DNA of 64,000 nt from Arthrobacter sp. NicSoilC5 (GCF_019977395.1 NZ_AP024660.1:4588001-4652000); one strand, 5' to 3'; positions 25,365 through 34,105 are shown, counted from the first letter of the stretch. Notes: a model not told the origin generated them from the sequence alone. A program made the numbers and translations.

Positions 25365-25715
25365 ATGTCAGCTTTATCTCTTCACCAGGTTTCACCTTCG
25401 TCCGCACCCCTGCGGCTGACCCGCCGGGGGAGGATCGTCCTGATCGGAGTTCCGCTCGTGCTCCTGGCTGTACTCCTGCTGTCGCTTTCGGGCCTCTTCC
25501 ACTCCCCGGCCAAGGCCTCGGATTCGGCCGCCGACCTTGCCGTGACGCCCACCGTCACGGTGACCGTGCAGTCCGGCCAGTCGCTGTGGGCCATTGCGGG
25601 CGCCGTCGCTCCGGACCGGGACGCCCGGGACGTCGTGGCAGACATCGTCCAGCTCAACAACCTTGCCGCGGGCACCGTTCTTCCGGGCCAGCAGCTCTTC
25701 GTCCCCACTCACTGA
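25365..25715 (+). CDS. LysM-domain membrane protein, probable SOS cell-division inhibitor (ChiZ/YneA-like)
   Basis: A 116-residue protein with one membrane helix (about 25-45) and an extracytoplasmic LysM domain (about 63-115; VTVTVQSGQSLWAIAGAVAP and VLPGQQLFVP). AGGAGG precedes ATG 25365. It is divergent from lexA with a near-consensus LexA box between them. This matches the arrangement and build of mycobacterial Rv2719c (ChiZ), corynebacterial DivS and Bacillus YneA, which delay division during DNA damage. Function is inferred from synteny, LexA control and domain layout; no enzymatic domain is visible. The stop codon region has been amplified into a downstream tandem repeat. Confidence 0.75.
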   Translation: MSALSLHQVSPSSAPLRLTRRGRIVLIGVPLVLLAVLLLSLSGLFHSPAKASDSAADLAVTPTVTVTVQSGQSLWAIAGAVAPDRDARDVVADIVQLNNLAAGTVLPGQQLFVPTH

Positions 25716-25813
25716 CCGTCCCCGCCCACTGACTGTCCCGCCCACTGACCGGCCGCCCACTGACCGGCCGCCCACTGACCGGCCGCCCACTGACCGGCCG
25801 CCCACTGACCGGC
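25709..25813 (+). repeat. 15-bp tandem repeat (CCCACTGACCGGCCG)
   Basis: Four perfect 15-bp units lie at 25741-25800, followed by a partial fifth and preceded by two or three degenerate copies that start at the stop codon of the LysM gene. Each unit repeats the gene's last codons and stop (CCC-ACT-GAC context), so it looks like slippage-driven expansion of the gene's end. It lies in a 241-base noncoding gap before hisC. Confidence 0.9.
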
Positions 25814-25944
25814 GCCACCCCTGAGTTCGTGGCCTCTGCGAGGGTGGCCTGCCTGGCTGGCTGGCAAGCCCTGGAGCGGGCCGCCGCGGGACATGCCGAG
25901 GGCGAACAGGAACCGTCACATTTTCCGGTCGTTGCCGCGGCAAC

Positions 25945-25950
25945 TAAACT
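25945..25950 (+). promoter_or_regulatory. -10 element (TAAACT) for leaderless hisC
   Basis: TAAACT is followed by 6 bases and GTG 25957. No ribosome-binding site is present. Confidence 0.55.
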
Positions 25951-25956
25951 GTTCAG

Positions 25957-27075
25957 GTGAACGACCAGCTAGAACGTCTGAACCGGCTTCCCCTCCGCAG
26001 CAACCTCCGCGGCCTGACCCCTTACGGGGCGCCCCAACTGGACGTCCCCATTCTGCTGAACGTCAATGAAAACACCCATGGTGTCCCCGCCGACGTGCGC
26101 GCAGCCATCAGTGCCGCCGTGACGGAGGCCGCTGCGGGTCTAAACCGTTACCCGGACCGTGAGTTCACCGCGCTCCGGAAGGCCCTGGCCGAATACCTCG
26201 GGCATGGGCTCGATGAAACCAACCTGTGGGCCGCCAACGGTTCCAACGAGGTCCTCCAGCAGATCCTCCAGGCCTTTGGCGGTCCGGGCCGCACCGCATT
26301 GGGTTTCCCGCCCACGTACTCCATGTACCCGCTGCTGGCCAGCGGAACAGACACGCAGTACATCACCGGGGAGCGCGCGGAGGGCTATGACCTCAGCGCG
26401 GAGTCGGCCGCGCGCCAGGTCAAGGAACTGCAGCCGAACATCGTGTTCCTCTGCTCGCCCAACAACCCCACCGGGACCGGACTTGGGCTGGACGTCGTGG
26501 AGTCCGTCTACGAGGCCGGTTCGGACAGCCAGGCCATCGTCATAGTCGATGAGGCGTACCACGAGTTCGCGCACGACGGAACGCCCAGCGCGCTGACGCT
26601 CCTGCCCGGCCGTGAGCGGCTGATCGTGTCCCGCACCATGAGCAAAGCGTTCGCCCTGGCGGGGGCCCGGCTCGGCTACATGGCCGCTGCACCCGAGGTC
26701 ACCGACGCCCTGCGCCTGGTCCGCCTGCCGTACCACCTGTCCGCCATCACCCAGGCCACCGCCCTGGCCGCACTCGAACACCGCGAAGCGCTCATGGCCG
26801 ACGTCGAGGACATTAAGAAGCAGCGGGACCGCATCGTGGCCGAACTGACCAGGATGGGCCTCAAGCCCGCCGCGTCGGACTCCAACTACGTGTTCTTTGG
26901 CGGCCTGGAAAATCCGCACCAGGTCTGGCAGGAACTGCTGGACGCGGGCGTGCTCATCCGGGACGTGGGCATCCCCGGCCACCTCCGGGTCACCGCAGGC
27001 ACTGAGGCGGAAACCACAGCCTTCCTCACGTCCCTGGAACGCATCCTTGCCGACCACGCCGCGCTTCACGCCTAG
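25957..27075 (+). CDS. hisC: Histidinol-phosphate aminotransferase HisC
   Basis: A 372-residue class I/II PLP enzyme that makes histidinol phosphate. The LNVNENTHGVPADV and YPDREFTALRKALAEYLG beginning is typical of actinobacterial HisC. NNPTGTGL and IVIVDEAYHEFA bind the cofactor, and the PLP lysine is in VSRTMSKAFALAGARLGY (about residue 231). The GTG start is fixed by the -10 element. hisB follows 61 bases later. Related aromatic aminotransferases share the fold; the operon context settles HisC. Confidence 0.95.
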   Translation: MNDQLERLNRLPLRSNLRGLTPYGAPQLDVPILLNVNENTHGVPADVRAAISAAVTEAAAGLNRYPDREFTALRKALAEYLGHGLDETNLWAANGSNEVLQQILQAFGGPGRTALGFPPTYSMYPLLASGTDTQYITGERAEGYDLSAESAARQVKELQPNIVFLCSPNNPTGTGLGLDVVESVYEAGSDSQAIVIVDEAYHEFAHDGTPSALTLLPGRERLIVSRTMSKAFALAGARLGYMAAAPEVTDALRLVRLPYHLSAITQATALAALEHREALMADVEDIKKQRDRIVAELTRMGLKPAASDSNYVFFGGLENPHQVWQELLDAGVLIRDVGIPGHLRVTAGTEAETTAFLTSLERILADHAALHA

Positions 27076-27136
27076 ACTTGATACTGCGGCGCTGGTCGCC
27101 TTGAACCACTCCTTCTCCCACTAAGGATCCTTCACC

Positions 27137-27763
27137 ATGAGTCCAACCGGATCGAATACGGCTGCTGCCCGGACCGCCCGCATGGAGCGTGCCACCAGCG
27201 AGTCCTCCGTACTCGTGGAGATCAACCTCGACGGAACCGGCGTATCGGACATCGATACCTCGGTGCCGTTCTACGACCACATGCTGACCGCCCTGTGCAA
27301 GCACTCACTGATCGACATGACGGTCAAGGCCACCGGCGACACCCACATCGACGTCCACCACACCGTGGAGGACGTCGCCATCACCTTCGGCGAGGTCCTC
27401 CGGACCGCCCTGGGCAACAAAGCAGGGATCCGCCGGTTCGGCGAAGCCACCGTGCCGCTGGATGAGGCCCTTGCCAATGCGGTGGTGGACGTGTCCGGCC
27501 GCCCGTATCTGGTGCACGGGGGTGAGCCGGCGGGCCAGGAATACCACCTGATCGGCGGCCACTTCACCGGGTCCCTGACCCGCCACGTGTTCGAGGCCAT
27601 CACCCTGCACGCCGGCATCTGCCTGCACATGAACGTGATTGCCGGCCGGGACCCGCACCACATCGTCGAGGCACAGTTCAAGGCCTTTGCCCGCGCCCTC
27701 CGCGCCGCCGTCGAACCGGATCCCCGGGTTGAGGGCATCCCGTCCACCAAGGGTGCGCTGTGA
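27137..27763 (+). CDS. hisB: Imidazoleglycerol-phosphate dehydratase HisB
   Basis: A 208-residue monofunctional dehydratase of histidine synthesis. Metal-binding histidine motifs are visible: [38 protein letters not shown] and [17 protein letters not shown]. There is no HisB-N phosphatase domain, as expected outside enterobacteria. AAGGAT precedes ATG 27137. The stop overlaps the hisH start (GTGA). Confidence 0.96.
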   Translation: MSPTGSNTAAARTARMERATSESSVLVEINLDGTGVSDIDTSVPFYDHMLTALCKHSLIDMTVKATGDTHIDVHHTVEDVAITFGEVLRTALGNKAGIRRFGEATVPLDEALANAVVDVSGRPYLVHGGEPAGQEYHLIGGHFTGSLTRHVFEAITLHAGICLHMNVIAGRDPHHIVEAQFKAFARALRAAVEPDPRVEGIPSTKGAL

Positions 27764-28521
27764 GCGGGCAGGTCCTGAAGGACGGGGCAATCATCGACCC
27801 GTCGGCGTCGCGCAGCCTGCCGTCGCCGGAGGGCAAGCCCACGGTCACGGTGCTGGACTACGGGTCCGGGAACGTCCGCTCGGCCGTGCGCGCGCTGGAA
27901 CGTGCCGGCGCGGAAGTGGTCCTGAGCGCCAAGCCGGAAGACGTGCTGAACGCGGACGGTCTGGTGGTGCCGGGCGTCGGCGCGTTCGAGACCGTGATGC
28001 GCGAGCTCAAGGCCGTGGACGGCATCCGGCTCATCGGCCGGCGCGTGGCAGGCGGCCGCCCTGTCCTTGGTATCTGCGTGGGCCTGCAGGTCCTGTTTGA
28101 AGCCGGCGTCGAACACGGTACCGAAGCGCAGGGCATCGGCGAATGGCCCGGCAAGGTGGAGGCACTCCCCGCGGAAGTTGTTCCGCACATGGGCTGGAAC
28201 ACCGTCAAGGTCCCCGAAGGCTCGAAACTCTTTGCCGGCGTCGAAAACGAGCGGTTCTACTTCGTGCACTCCTACGGCGTGCAGGAATGGAACTTCGACG
28301 TCATCCAGCCCCGGATGGCGCCGCCCCTGGTTACTTGGTCCGAGCATGGCGGACCGTTCATCGCTGCCGTAGAAAACGGCCCGCTCTGCGCCACCCAGTT
28401 CCACCCCGAAAAGTCCGGCGATGCCGGTGCGCGGCTCCTGCGCAACTGGGTGGAAGGCCTGCGCAAGCCGGCCGCCGCTGACTCCGGCGCCCCGGCCGCC
28501 GACGCCGGCAGTGACGCCTAG
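27760..28521 (+). CDS. hisH: Imidazole glycerol phosphate synthase subunit HisH
   Basis: Glutamine amidotransferase subunit supplying ammonia to His[14 protein letters not shown] opens the domain; the triad is C106 ([13 protein letters not shown]) and H-x-E in [13 protein letters not shown] (about 214-216). At 253 residues it is longer than the ~205 norm because of a ~27-residue N-terminal extension and an Ala-rich tail. GTGA overlap with hisB indicates coupling. HisF is not in the window. Confidence 0.94.
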   Translation: MSGQVLKDGAIIDPSASRSLPSPEGKPTVTVLDYGSGNVRSAVRALERAGAEVVLSAKPEDVLNADGLVVPGVGAFETVMRELKAVDGIRLIGRRVAGGRPVLGICVGLQVLFEAGVEHGTEAQGIGEWPGKVEALPAEVVPHMGWNTVKVPEGSKLFAGVENERFYFVHSYGVQEWNFDVIQPRMAPPLVTWSEHGGPFIAAVENGPLCATQFHPEKSGDAGARLLRNWVEGLRKPAAADSGAPAADAGSDA

Positions 28522-28680
28522 ATGTGGCCCGTACTCCTGACGGGCCTCGCCGGCCTGCTGATTGGCGGCGGCATCTCGTTCCGGCAGCAGCGCAAGCCCC
28601 TCTGGACCCAGGTGGCCTTTTACGTCCTGGCCGCCATGTCGCTGGTCGCCGCCTACCTGCTCACGCTGCCGGCCGGCTGA
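28522..28680 (+). CDS. Small two-helix membrane protein between hisH and hisA
   Basis: An open frame of 52 codons starts at ATG 28522 directly after the hisH stop and ends at TGA 28680. The protein (MWPVLLTGLAGLLIGGGISF, then a short QQRKP loop and a second helix VAFYVLAAMSLVAAYLLTLP) would form a membrane hairpin with a basic turn. Its position inside the his operon with no gap after hisH, and its clean hydrophobic pattern, support it as a real gene. Its function is unknown; it does not belong to the histidine pathway. Confidence 0.65.
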   Translation: MWPVLLTGLAGLLIGGGISFRQQRKPLWTQVAFYVLAAMSLVAAYLLTLPAG

Positions 28681-28764
28681 TCCAGGGGCTCCGCGGCACT
28701 GCCTGAACGCGCCGACTTCCACCCGCCTTTGCCCGAAACCGAAGAACCAACATCGAGGATGAGT

Positions 28765-29511
28765 ATGACCACCGCACATGACCTGCCGGTACTTGAACTG
28801 CTGCCTGCCGTCGACGTCGTCAACGGCCAGGCCGTCCGGCTGGTCCAGGGCGAGGCAGGAAGCGAAACCAGCTACGGAACGCCCCTCGAAGCGGCGCTGA
28901 ACTGGCAGCAGCAGGGCGCCGAATGGGTTCACCTGGTGGACCTTGACGCAGCGTTTGGGCGTGGCTCCAACGCCGACCTGCTCCGCGAGGTGGTGGGCAG
29001 GCTGGACATCAAGGTGGAGCTCTCGGGCGGCCTCCGCGATGACGAGACCCTGGAAGCAGCCCTCGATTTGGGTGTGGCGCGCGTCAACCTTGGGACCGCA
29101 GCACTGGAAAACCCGGAGTGGACTGCCCGGGCCATCGAGCGTTTCGGCGACATGATCGCCGTCGGCCTTGACGTCCGGGGGACCACCCTGGCCGGCCGTG
29201 GCTGGACGAAGGAAGGCGGGGACCTGTGGGACGTGCTGGGCCGCCTCGAAGAGGCCGGCTGCGCCCGCTACGTGGTGACCGATGTGACCAAGGACGGCAC
29301 CCTGCAGGGCCCGAACGTTGAACTCCTGCGCCAGATGGTCGAGAAGACCGGCAAGCCCGTGGTGGCCTCCGGCGGCATCTCCAGCCTGGACGACCTCAAG
29401 GTCCTCCGCTCGCTGGTTCCCCTGGGCGTCGAAGGCGCCATTGTGGGCAAGGCCCTCTACGCCGGTGCCTTCACGCTGCCCGAAGCCCTCGACGTCGCCG
29501 GCCGCCGCTAG
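28765..29511 (+). CDS. priA: Phosphoribosyl isomerase PriA/HisA
   Basis: A 248-residue (beta/alpha)8 isomerase acting on ProFAR in histidine synthesis. [21 protein letters not shown] contains the catalytic aspartate, and the second one is in [16 protein letters not shown] (about 174). In actinobacteria lacking trpF this enzyme (PriA) also serves tryptophan synthesis; the pattern [14 protein letters not shown] is typical of PriA. ATG 28765 has GAGG 6 bases upstream, better than ATG 28759. It is preceded by the small membrane protein gene. Confidence 0.92.
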   Translation: MTTAHDLPVLELLPAVDVVNGQAVRLVQGEAGSETSYGTPLEAALNWQQQGAEWVHLVDLDAAFGRGSNADLLREVVGRLDIKVELSGGLRDDETLEAALDLGVARVNLGTAALENPEWTARAIERFGDMIAVGLDVRGTTLAGRGWTKEGGDLWDVLGRLEEAGCARYVVTDVTKDGTLQGPNVELLRQMVEKTGKPVVASGGISSLDDLKVLRSLVPLGVEGAIVGKALYAGAFTLPEALDVAGRR

Positions 29512-29532
29512 GCGCGGGGAAGCAGCCCGGCC

Positions 29533-30417
29533 ATGCCCAGCTCCGAAGAACCGGTAAGCCCTCCCGCCCGCCACCTGCCCGGCCACATTGCGGCGGCGCT
29601 GGCCGGCGCCGGTGGTGCCACGGACTCCGCGGGCCAGCCATGGGCCGGCCGCAGCCTCGCCGGTGAGGACGCAAAGATCCACAACTTCGAGGACGACGAC
29701 GGAACGGCCGACGCCGGCTACCTCGCCGCAATTGCCGCGCTCCGCCAGGGGCGGGGCGACGAGGCTGACGTCGTTGCGTCGCTGGCCACGGCCCGGGTCT
29801 TCATTCCCATCGTGGCGCAGCTGGCTGAAGAAGCAGAAACAGAGCACGGGCTGCACGCTGACAAACAGGCGGATATGGCGCTGGTGACGCTGAAGGCTGC
29901 GGACGGACGGACTGCGCTGCCGGCCTTCACGTCGGCAGACGCATTGTCCGCATGGCATCCCGAAGCCCGTCCGGTGGCCGTCTATGCCGCCCGCGCGGCG
30001 CTCTCGGCCGTCGCCGAAGGTGCAGAACTCCTGGTCCTGGATCCGGGCGCCGACGTGACGTTCGTGGTGCGCAGGCCCGGTGTCTGGGCCCTCGCCCAGC
30101 AGCATGGCTGGACCCCTTCCTACAGTGACCCGGAGCTTGCCGCCGAAATGGGCACCGCTGCCGCCGGCTTCGCGGCTGTCCGCGGCATCGAGCTGCTGCC
30201 CGGCAGGGGAGTGGCCGCCATGGCCGCCGACGGCTCTGTTGTTCCAGGCGGTGGTGCCGGGCCGGAGCTGCAAGTGGTGCTTTACCTTGAAGACGGCCTC
30301 GACGCTGCCGGTGTGCAGGAGCTGGTGGCCGGCCTGCAGTCAAAGTGGTCACAGAATGTATTGTTTGGGGAGCGCGTCGACTCCCTTGAAATCAAACTGA
30401 GGCGCGCTCCCGATTAA
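29533..30417 (+). CDS. SseB family protein
   Basis: A 294-residue protein with two SseB N-terminal-type domains. The first includes ARVFIPIVAQLAEE, DKQADMALVTLKAADGRTALPAFTSADALSAWHP and ARPVAVYAARAALSAVAEGAELLVLDPG, the hallmark run of actinobacterial SseB proteins found next to hisA. The second half (about 190-294) is a compact alpha/beta domain. No catalytic residues are evident and the function is unknown. It lies 21 bases after hisA and probably shares its transcript. Confidence 0.85.
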   Translation: MPSSEEPVSPPARHLPGHIAAALAGAGGATDSAGQPWAGRSLAGEDAKIHNFEDDDGTADAGYLAAIAALRQGRGDEADVVASLATARVFIPIVAQLAEEAETEHGLHADKQADMALVTLKAADGRTALPAFTSADALSAWHPEARPVAVYAARAALSAVAEGAELLVLDPGADVTFVVRRPGVWALAQQHGWTPSYSDPELAAEMGTAAAGFAAVRGIELLPGRGVAAMAADGSVVPGGGAGPELQVVLYLEDGLDAAGVQELVAGLQSKWSQNVLFGERVDSLEIKLRRAPD

Positions 30418-30474
30418 CCGCTGCAGGGTGGGTGATCCCCGCCGGTACAGCGGAATACCCTGAAGGACCGCTTC

Positions 30475-31773
30475 GTGAATTTCGCTCTCTACCGGGAGTT
30501 GCTCGCCATCCGGCCGATCCGGCGGCTGCTGCTGGTGGGCATGGTTGCCCGCATCCCCCATTCAGCCGCGGGGGTCCTGCTGACCCTGCATATCGTCCTC
30601 ACCCTGGGCCAGGGCTACGCCGCAGCCGGCGCTGCAGCGGCGGTCATGACCATCGGCATTGCCCTCGGGGCGCCGTGGCGGGGGAGGCGCGTGGACACCG
30701 TGGGGTTGCGGACCGCCCTCATCCCGTCGGTCATCTCGGAGACCGTGATCTGGTCCATCGTGCCCCATGTGTCGTACCAGTGGCTCCTGCCGCTGGTCTT
30801 CGTGGGCGGCCTGCTCACATTGCCCATTTTCAGCGTGGTGCGGCAATCCTTGGGTGTCCTGGCCGAGGGTGACCAGCGGCGCACCGCGTTCGCCCTGGAC
30901 GCCATCACCACGGAATTCGTATTCATGATCGGGCCGGCCGCCGGCGCCGTCGTAGCTACCAGCGGCCACACTACTGCGGGACTGACAGTGGTGGGCGTGG
31001 CTACGTCCCTCGCCGGGCTGTTCCTCATGTGGTTCAACCCGCCCACCCGCAGCCGGGACCAAACGGTCGAATGCGTCGAGGATGAACAGCACGCTGCGGA
31101 AGTCGCCGTCGTCTCCACGGCACCGGCGCATGTCCAGGAAGCGGCCGCGGAGCTGGCCCCTGCGGGCGCGGCCACCAGCGCGGCGCAGGGCGGCCTGCGG
31201 GGAAGGCTGGCCGGCGGCTTCGCCTGGTTCACCGCCACGGTCGCGGCACTCTTCGCCGTTGCCGCCGGCGCGGGCATGGTCCTCAGCGGCACCGACGTCG
31301 GCATTGTCGCGGCCCTGGAAACCGGCGGCCACCAGAGCGAAATCGGAATTGTCTTTGTCTTCTGGTGCGCTGCCTCCGTGCTGGGCGGCCTGATTTACGG
31401 CGCCATGCACCGGCCCATTCCACCTGTCATCCTGCTGCTGGGCATGGCCGCGCTGACGCTGCCCATGGCCTTCGCCCACGACACGTGGACGCTTGCCTTC
31501 ATATCCGTCCTCCCCGGCCTGCTCTGCGCCCCCGTGCTGTCCGCGGCCTCCGAGAAGGTCGCGGACCTGGTATCGGAGGAACGGCGCGGGGAGGCCATGG
31601 GCTGGTACGGCTCCGCGCTGACCGCCGGCGTTGCGCTCGGTTCGCCCCTCGCCGGGGTCTTCATCGACATCATGGGCCCCTCCGGCGGCTTCGTGTCCGT
31701 CGGCGCCGCCGGCGTGCTGCTCTGCCTGGTGGGCCTAGCGCTCCAGCAGCGCCGCCGCCGCGCCGCCGCCTGA
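30475..31773 (+). CDS. MFS transporter
   Basis: A 432-residue major facilitator with about twelve hydrophobic helices and a long central loop (about 195-240) rich in Ala/Glu. The motif-A-like stretch APWRGRRVDTVGLRT between helices 2 and 3 is present. The similar VADLVSEERRGEAMGWYGSALTAG in the second half marks the repeated six-helix unit. GAAGGA precedes GTG 30475. The substrate is not inferable; the gene ends in a strong terminator shared with the convergent DUF1844 gene. Confidence 0.85.
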   Translation: MNFALYRELLAIRPIRRLLLVGMVARIPHSAAGVLLTLHIVLTLGQGYAAAGAAAAVMTIGIALGAPWRGRRVDTVGLRTALIPSVISETVIWSIVPHVSYQWLLPLVFVGGLLTLPIFSVVRQSLGVLAEGDQRRTAFALDAITTEFVFMIGPAAGAVVATSGHTTAGLTVVGVATSLAGLFLMWFNPPTRSRDQTVECVEDEQHAAEVAVVSTAPAHVQEAAAELAPAGAATSAAQGGLRGRLAGGFAWFTATVAALFAVAAGAGMVLSGTDVGIVAALETGGHQSEIGIVFVFWCAASVLGGLIYGAMHRPIPPVILLLGMAALTLPMAFAHDTWTLAFISVLPGLLCAPVLSAASEKVADLVSEERRGEAMGWYGSALTAGVALGSPLAGVFIDIMGPSGGFVSVGAAGVLLCLVGLALQQRRRRAAA

Positions 31774-31802
31774 GCGGCCCCATCCAGCGGGGAGTTAAAG
31801 CG

Positions 31803-31840
31803 CGACGGCGGGACAGCCTGCAAAGGCCGTCCCGCCGTCG
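31803..31840. terminator. 12-bp bidirectional terminator
   Basis: CGACGGCGGGAC pairs with GTCCCGCCGTCG (31803-31814, 31829-31840) between convergent genes. Confidence 0.75.
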
Positions 31841-31864
31841 GACGCTGCTTGGGGGAGTTGCTCC

Positions 31865-32251
31865 CTAGTTCACGGCCCCGGTGTACTTTTCACCCGGGCC
31901 CTTGCCCGGTGCATCCGGAATCAGCGACTCTTCACGGAAAGCCAGCTGCAGGGACCGCAGGCCGTCGCGCAAGGGCCCTGCGTGCTGGGAACCGATCTCG
32001 GGGGCGGCTGCGGTCACCAGGCCGGCCAGCGCGGTGATCAGCTTCCGGGCCTCGTCGAGGTCCTTGAGTTCGGCTGCGTTGTCCTCTGCGGCCAGGCCAA
32101 GCTTTACCGCGGCCGCGCTCATCAGGTGCACGGCGGCCGTGGTGATGACCTCGATGGCGGGAACTTCGGAGATGTCGCGGATCTGTTGTGAAACGTCTGC
32201 GCCTGCTTCGCCGGGCTCGAAGACGTACGAATTACTGTCTGAGGTGCTCAT
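31865..32251 (-). CDS. DUF1844 domain protein
   Basis: A 128-residue soluble protein. [25 protein letters not shown] and [23 protein letters not shown] are the DUF1844 helical signature. It sits divergently upstream of infC, as in many actinobacteria, but has no known function. ATG 32251 gives the usual [13 protein letters not shown] start. Confidence 0.9.
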   Translation of the reverse strand: MSTSDSNSYVFEPGEAGADVSQQIRDISEVPAIEVITTAAVHLMSAAAVKLGLAAEDNAAELKDLDEARKLITALAGLVTAAAPEIGSQHAGPLRDGLRSLQLAFREESLIPDAPGKGPGEKYTGAVN

Positions 32252-32261
32252 ACTGGTAAGC

Positions 32262-32291
32262 TTGACACAGACCGACTGGATGTCGTTATTT
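32262..32291 (+). promoter_or_regulatory. Candidate distal infC promoter (TTGACA-18-TTATTT)
   Basis: A consensus -35 TTGACA at 32262-32267 is followed after 18 bases by TTATTT. It would give an infC leader of about 310 bases. Confidence 0.45.
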
Positions 32292-32337
32292 CAGAGATTG
32301 TCCCAAACGATCAGGTTCCCAACAGCGCTTCGCGGCG

Positions 32338-32362
32338 TTGACGGGAATTTTTTCTGTAGAAT
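32338..32362 (+). promoter_or_regulatory. Candidate proximal infC promoter (TAGAAT -10)
   Basis: TAGAAT at 32357-32362 is a strong -10. A TTGACG at 32338 is only 13 bases upstream, too close for a standard -35, so the -10 may act with another upstream contact. The leader from here is about 240 bases. Confidence 0.45.
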
Positions 32363-32535
32363 GGCTTCCAGTTTGCAAGCGGAGTTCTCTCCCACCCGCG
32401 TCAGCCGCTGTCCCACCCGTTCCTTTGGAACCTGCAGGGACGCAAGGTTGCCGGGTACCTGGTTGGGCATGGGCCGGCATTTGCCGGGACCGTGCACGTG
32501 CAGCCCTTTGCGGGGTTGCCGGTCCAACCTCTTTG

Positions 32536-32567
32536 AGGCCTTCGATTGCTCCGGCAATTGGGGGCCT
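32536..32567 (+). terminator. Attenuator-like hairpin in the infC leader
   Basis: AGGCC-tt-CGATTGC, loop TCCG, GCAATTG-gg-GGCCT, followed by TCTTCATTT. It lies 28 bases before the infC ribosome-binding site. Position and the T-rich tail suggest autogenous attenuation of the infC-rpmI-rplT operon. I see no feature that identifies the ligand. Confidence 0.4.
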
Positions 32568-32609
32568 TCTTCATTTGCTGGACTCAACAACAAACACAGG
32601 AGCTTTAAC

Positions 32610-33674
32610 ATTAGCGAGCCAAGAATCAATGAGCGTATCCGCGTCCCCGAGGTGCGGCTGGTCGGCCCTGCAGGTGAACAGGTAGGAATCGTCCGTATTG
32701 AGGATGCCCTGCGCCTGGCTGCCGAGTCCGACCTTGATCTCGTTGAAGTTGCACCTCAGGCGAAGCCTCCGGTGTGCAAGCTGATGGACTTCGGCAAGTA
32801 CAAGTACGAGGCCGCAGTCAAGGCACGTGAGGCCCGGAAGAACCAGACGAACACGGTTCTGAAGGAAATCCGCTTCCGCCTGAAGATCGACACCCACGAC
32901 TACGAGACCAAGCGCGGCCACGCCCTGCGCTTCCTCGGCGCCGGGGACAAGGTCAAGGCCATGATCCAGTTCCGTGGCCGTGAGCAGCAGCGTCCGGAGA
33001 TGGGCATCCGCCTGCTCCAGCGCTTCGCGGACGACGTCGCCGAAGTCGGCGTGGTGGAGTCCAGCCCCCGTATCGACGGCCGCAACATGGTCATGGTGGT
33101 TGGTCCGCTGAAGAACAAGGCTGAGGCCAAGGCGGAAGCACGCCGGGCAACCCAGCGCGCCGAGGCCAAGGCCCAGAACGAAGCCAAGGCTGCGGGACGG
33201 GTTGACACCTCCGGCGAGGACCAGGCCCCCATGACCCAGTCACTGGCGGACCTCCTGCCGGAAGGCTTCACCGTCTCCACTGAACCGGAGGCACCGGCCG
33301 CGGACAGCGCCCCGGCTGAAGCCCCTGCTGCCGCTCCTGAGCAGGAAGCCCCCAAGGCCCCCGCTCCGAAGCAGGAAGCTCCAAAGCAGGAAGCCCCGAA
33401 GGCCGAAGCCCCCAAGGCTCCCGCTCCGAAGCAGGAAGCTCCGAAGCAGGAAGCCCCGAAGGCCGCCGCTCCCAAGGCTGCTGCACCGAAGGCCGCCGCT
33501 CCGGCGCCCAAGCCTGCAGCTGCCGCCAAGCCGGAAGCTGCCGCACCGTCGGCGCCGAAGCCGGCTGGTGTGCCTGCGCCGCCGAAGCCGGTGGCCAGGC
33601 CTGCTGCACCGAAGCCTGCTGCCCGCCCTGCCCCCAAGGCAGTGCCGAAGCCGGCCGGTAAGAAGACCAACTAG
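32610..33674 (+). CDS. infC: Translation initiation factor IF-3 with long Ala/Pro/Lys tail, ATT start
   Basis: IF-3 promotes subunit splitting and checks the start codon. [20 protein letters not shown] begins the N-domain, KFRLKID-like [20 protein letters not shown] the C-domain, and [20 protein letters not shown] ends the core at about residue 170. I place the start at ATT 32610 because CACAGGAG lies 7 bases before it and conserved sequence begins there; ATT starts are known for infC and allow IF-3 to repress itself. No ATG or GTG in this frame has a comparable ribosome-binding site nearby. Beyond the core there is a ~180-residue tail of APK/QEAPK repeats, so the protein is about twice the usual length. 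rpmI and rplT follow. Confidence 0.9.
   Translation: MSEPRINERIRVPEVRLVGPAGEQVGIVRIEDALRLAAESDLDLVEVAPQAKPPVCKLMDFGKYKYEAAVKAREARKNQTNTVLKEIRFRLKIDTHDYETKRGHALRFLGAGDKVKAMIQFRGREQQRPEMGIRLLQRFADDVAEVGVVESSPRIDGRNMVMVVGPLKNKAEAKAEARRATQRAEAKAQNEAKAAGRVDTSGEDQAPMTQSLADLLPEGFTVSTEPEAPAADSAPAEAPAAAPEQEAPKAPAPKQEAPKQEAPKAEAPKAPAPKQEAPKQEAPKAAAPKAAAPKAAAPAPKPAAAAKPEAAAPSAPKPAGVPAPPKPVARPAAPKPAARPAPKAVPKPAGKKTN
33351..33470 (+). repeat. 60-bp tandem duplication in the infC tail
   Basis: Bases 33351-33410 and 33411-33470 are near-identical and encode the 20-residue unit [20 protein letters not shown] twice (last residue region changes to AAA). Shorter QEAPK and APKAA repeats surround it. Confidence 0.85.
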
Positions 33675-33681
33675 TTCACAG

Positions 33682-33704
33682 CTGCCGGGGCGTGTCCCCG
33701 GCAG
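33682..33704. terminator. 9-bp hairpin between infC and rpmI
   Basis: CTGCCGGGG and CCCCGGCAG pair around CGTGT, 7 bases after the infC stop. It may reduce readthrough or serve as a processing signal within the operon. Confidence 0.5.
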
Positions 33705-33792
33705 TCAGCAACCAGCATGCTGCCCGCAGGGGTGGCTGCGCGATAGAACTGCCGGCCCCCGGGTCCGCAGAAACGTAAGGAGATCGGTTCCC

Positions 33793-33987
33793 ATGCCGAA
33801 GATGAAGACCCACAGTGGTGCTAAGAAGCGCTTCAAGCTGACCGGCAGCGGCAAGCTGCGCCGCCAGCAGGCCAACCGCCGCCACTACCTGGAGCACAAG
33901 TCCAGCCGCCTGACCCGCCGCCTTGCCGGCGACAAGATCGTCTTCAAGGGCGACGCCAAGGTCATCCGGAAGATGCTCGGCATCTAG
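33793..33987 (+). CDS. rpmI: 50S ribosomal protein L35
   Basis: The 64-residue product [20 protein letters not shown] and [14 protein letters not shown] is a complete L35. AAGGAGATCGG precedes ATG 33793. It is the middle gene of infC-rpmI-rplT. An imperfect hairpin (about 34004-34023) lies between it and rplT. Confidence 0.97.
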   Translation: MPKMKTHSGAKKRFKLTGSGKLRRQQANRRHYLEHKSSRLTRRLAGDKIVFKGDAKVIRKMLGI

Positions 33988-34105
33988 TTTCCAAGTTTAT
34001 TGATGGACCGCCCACCGGTGGTCCGTCACCTGCCAAACAGCCTTCTCAGGCCGCCGGAACACCGGCAACAGATGCTTGGGATCAGATTTTCGAAGGAGTA
34101 CGCAC

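Noticed and set aside
25741..25800. Regular short repeats as a possible CRISPR array
   Set aside because: The units are contiguous 15-bp direct repeats with no spacers, and no cas genes are present.
27271..30273. A 1000-codon open frame on the minus strand across the histidine genes
   Set aside because: It is the antisense shadow of hisB, hisH, hisA and the SseB gene, has arbitrary composition and no family likeness. Long antisense frames are normal in GC-rich DNA.
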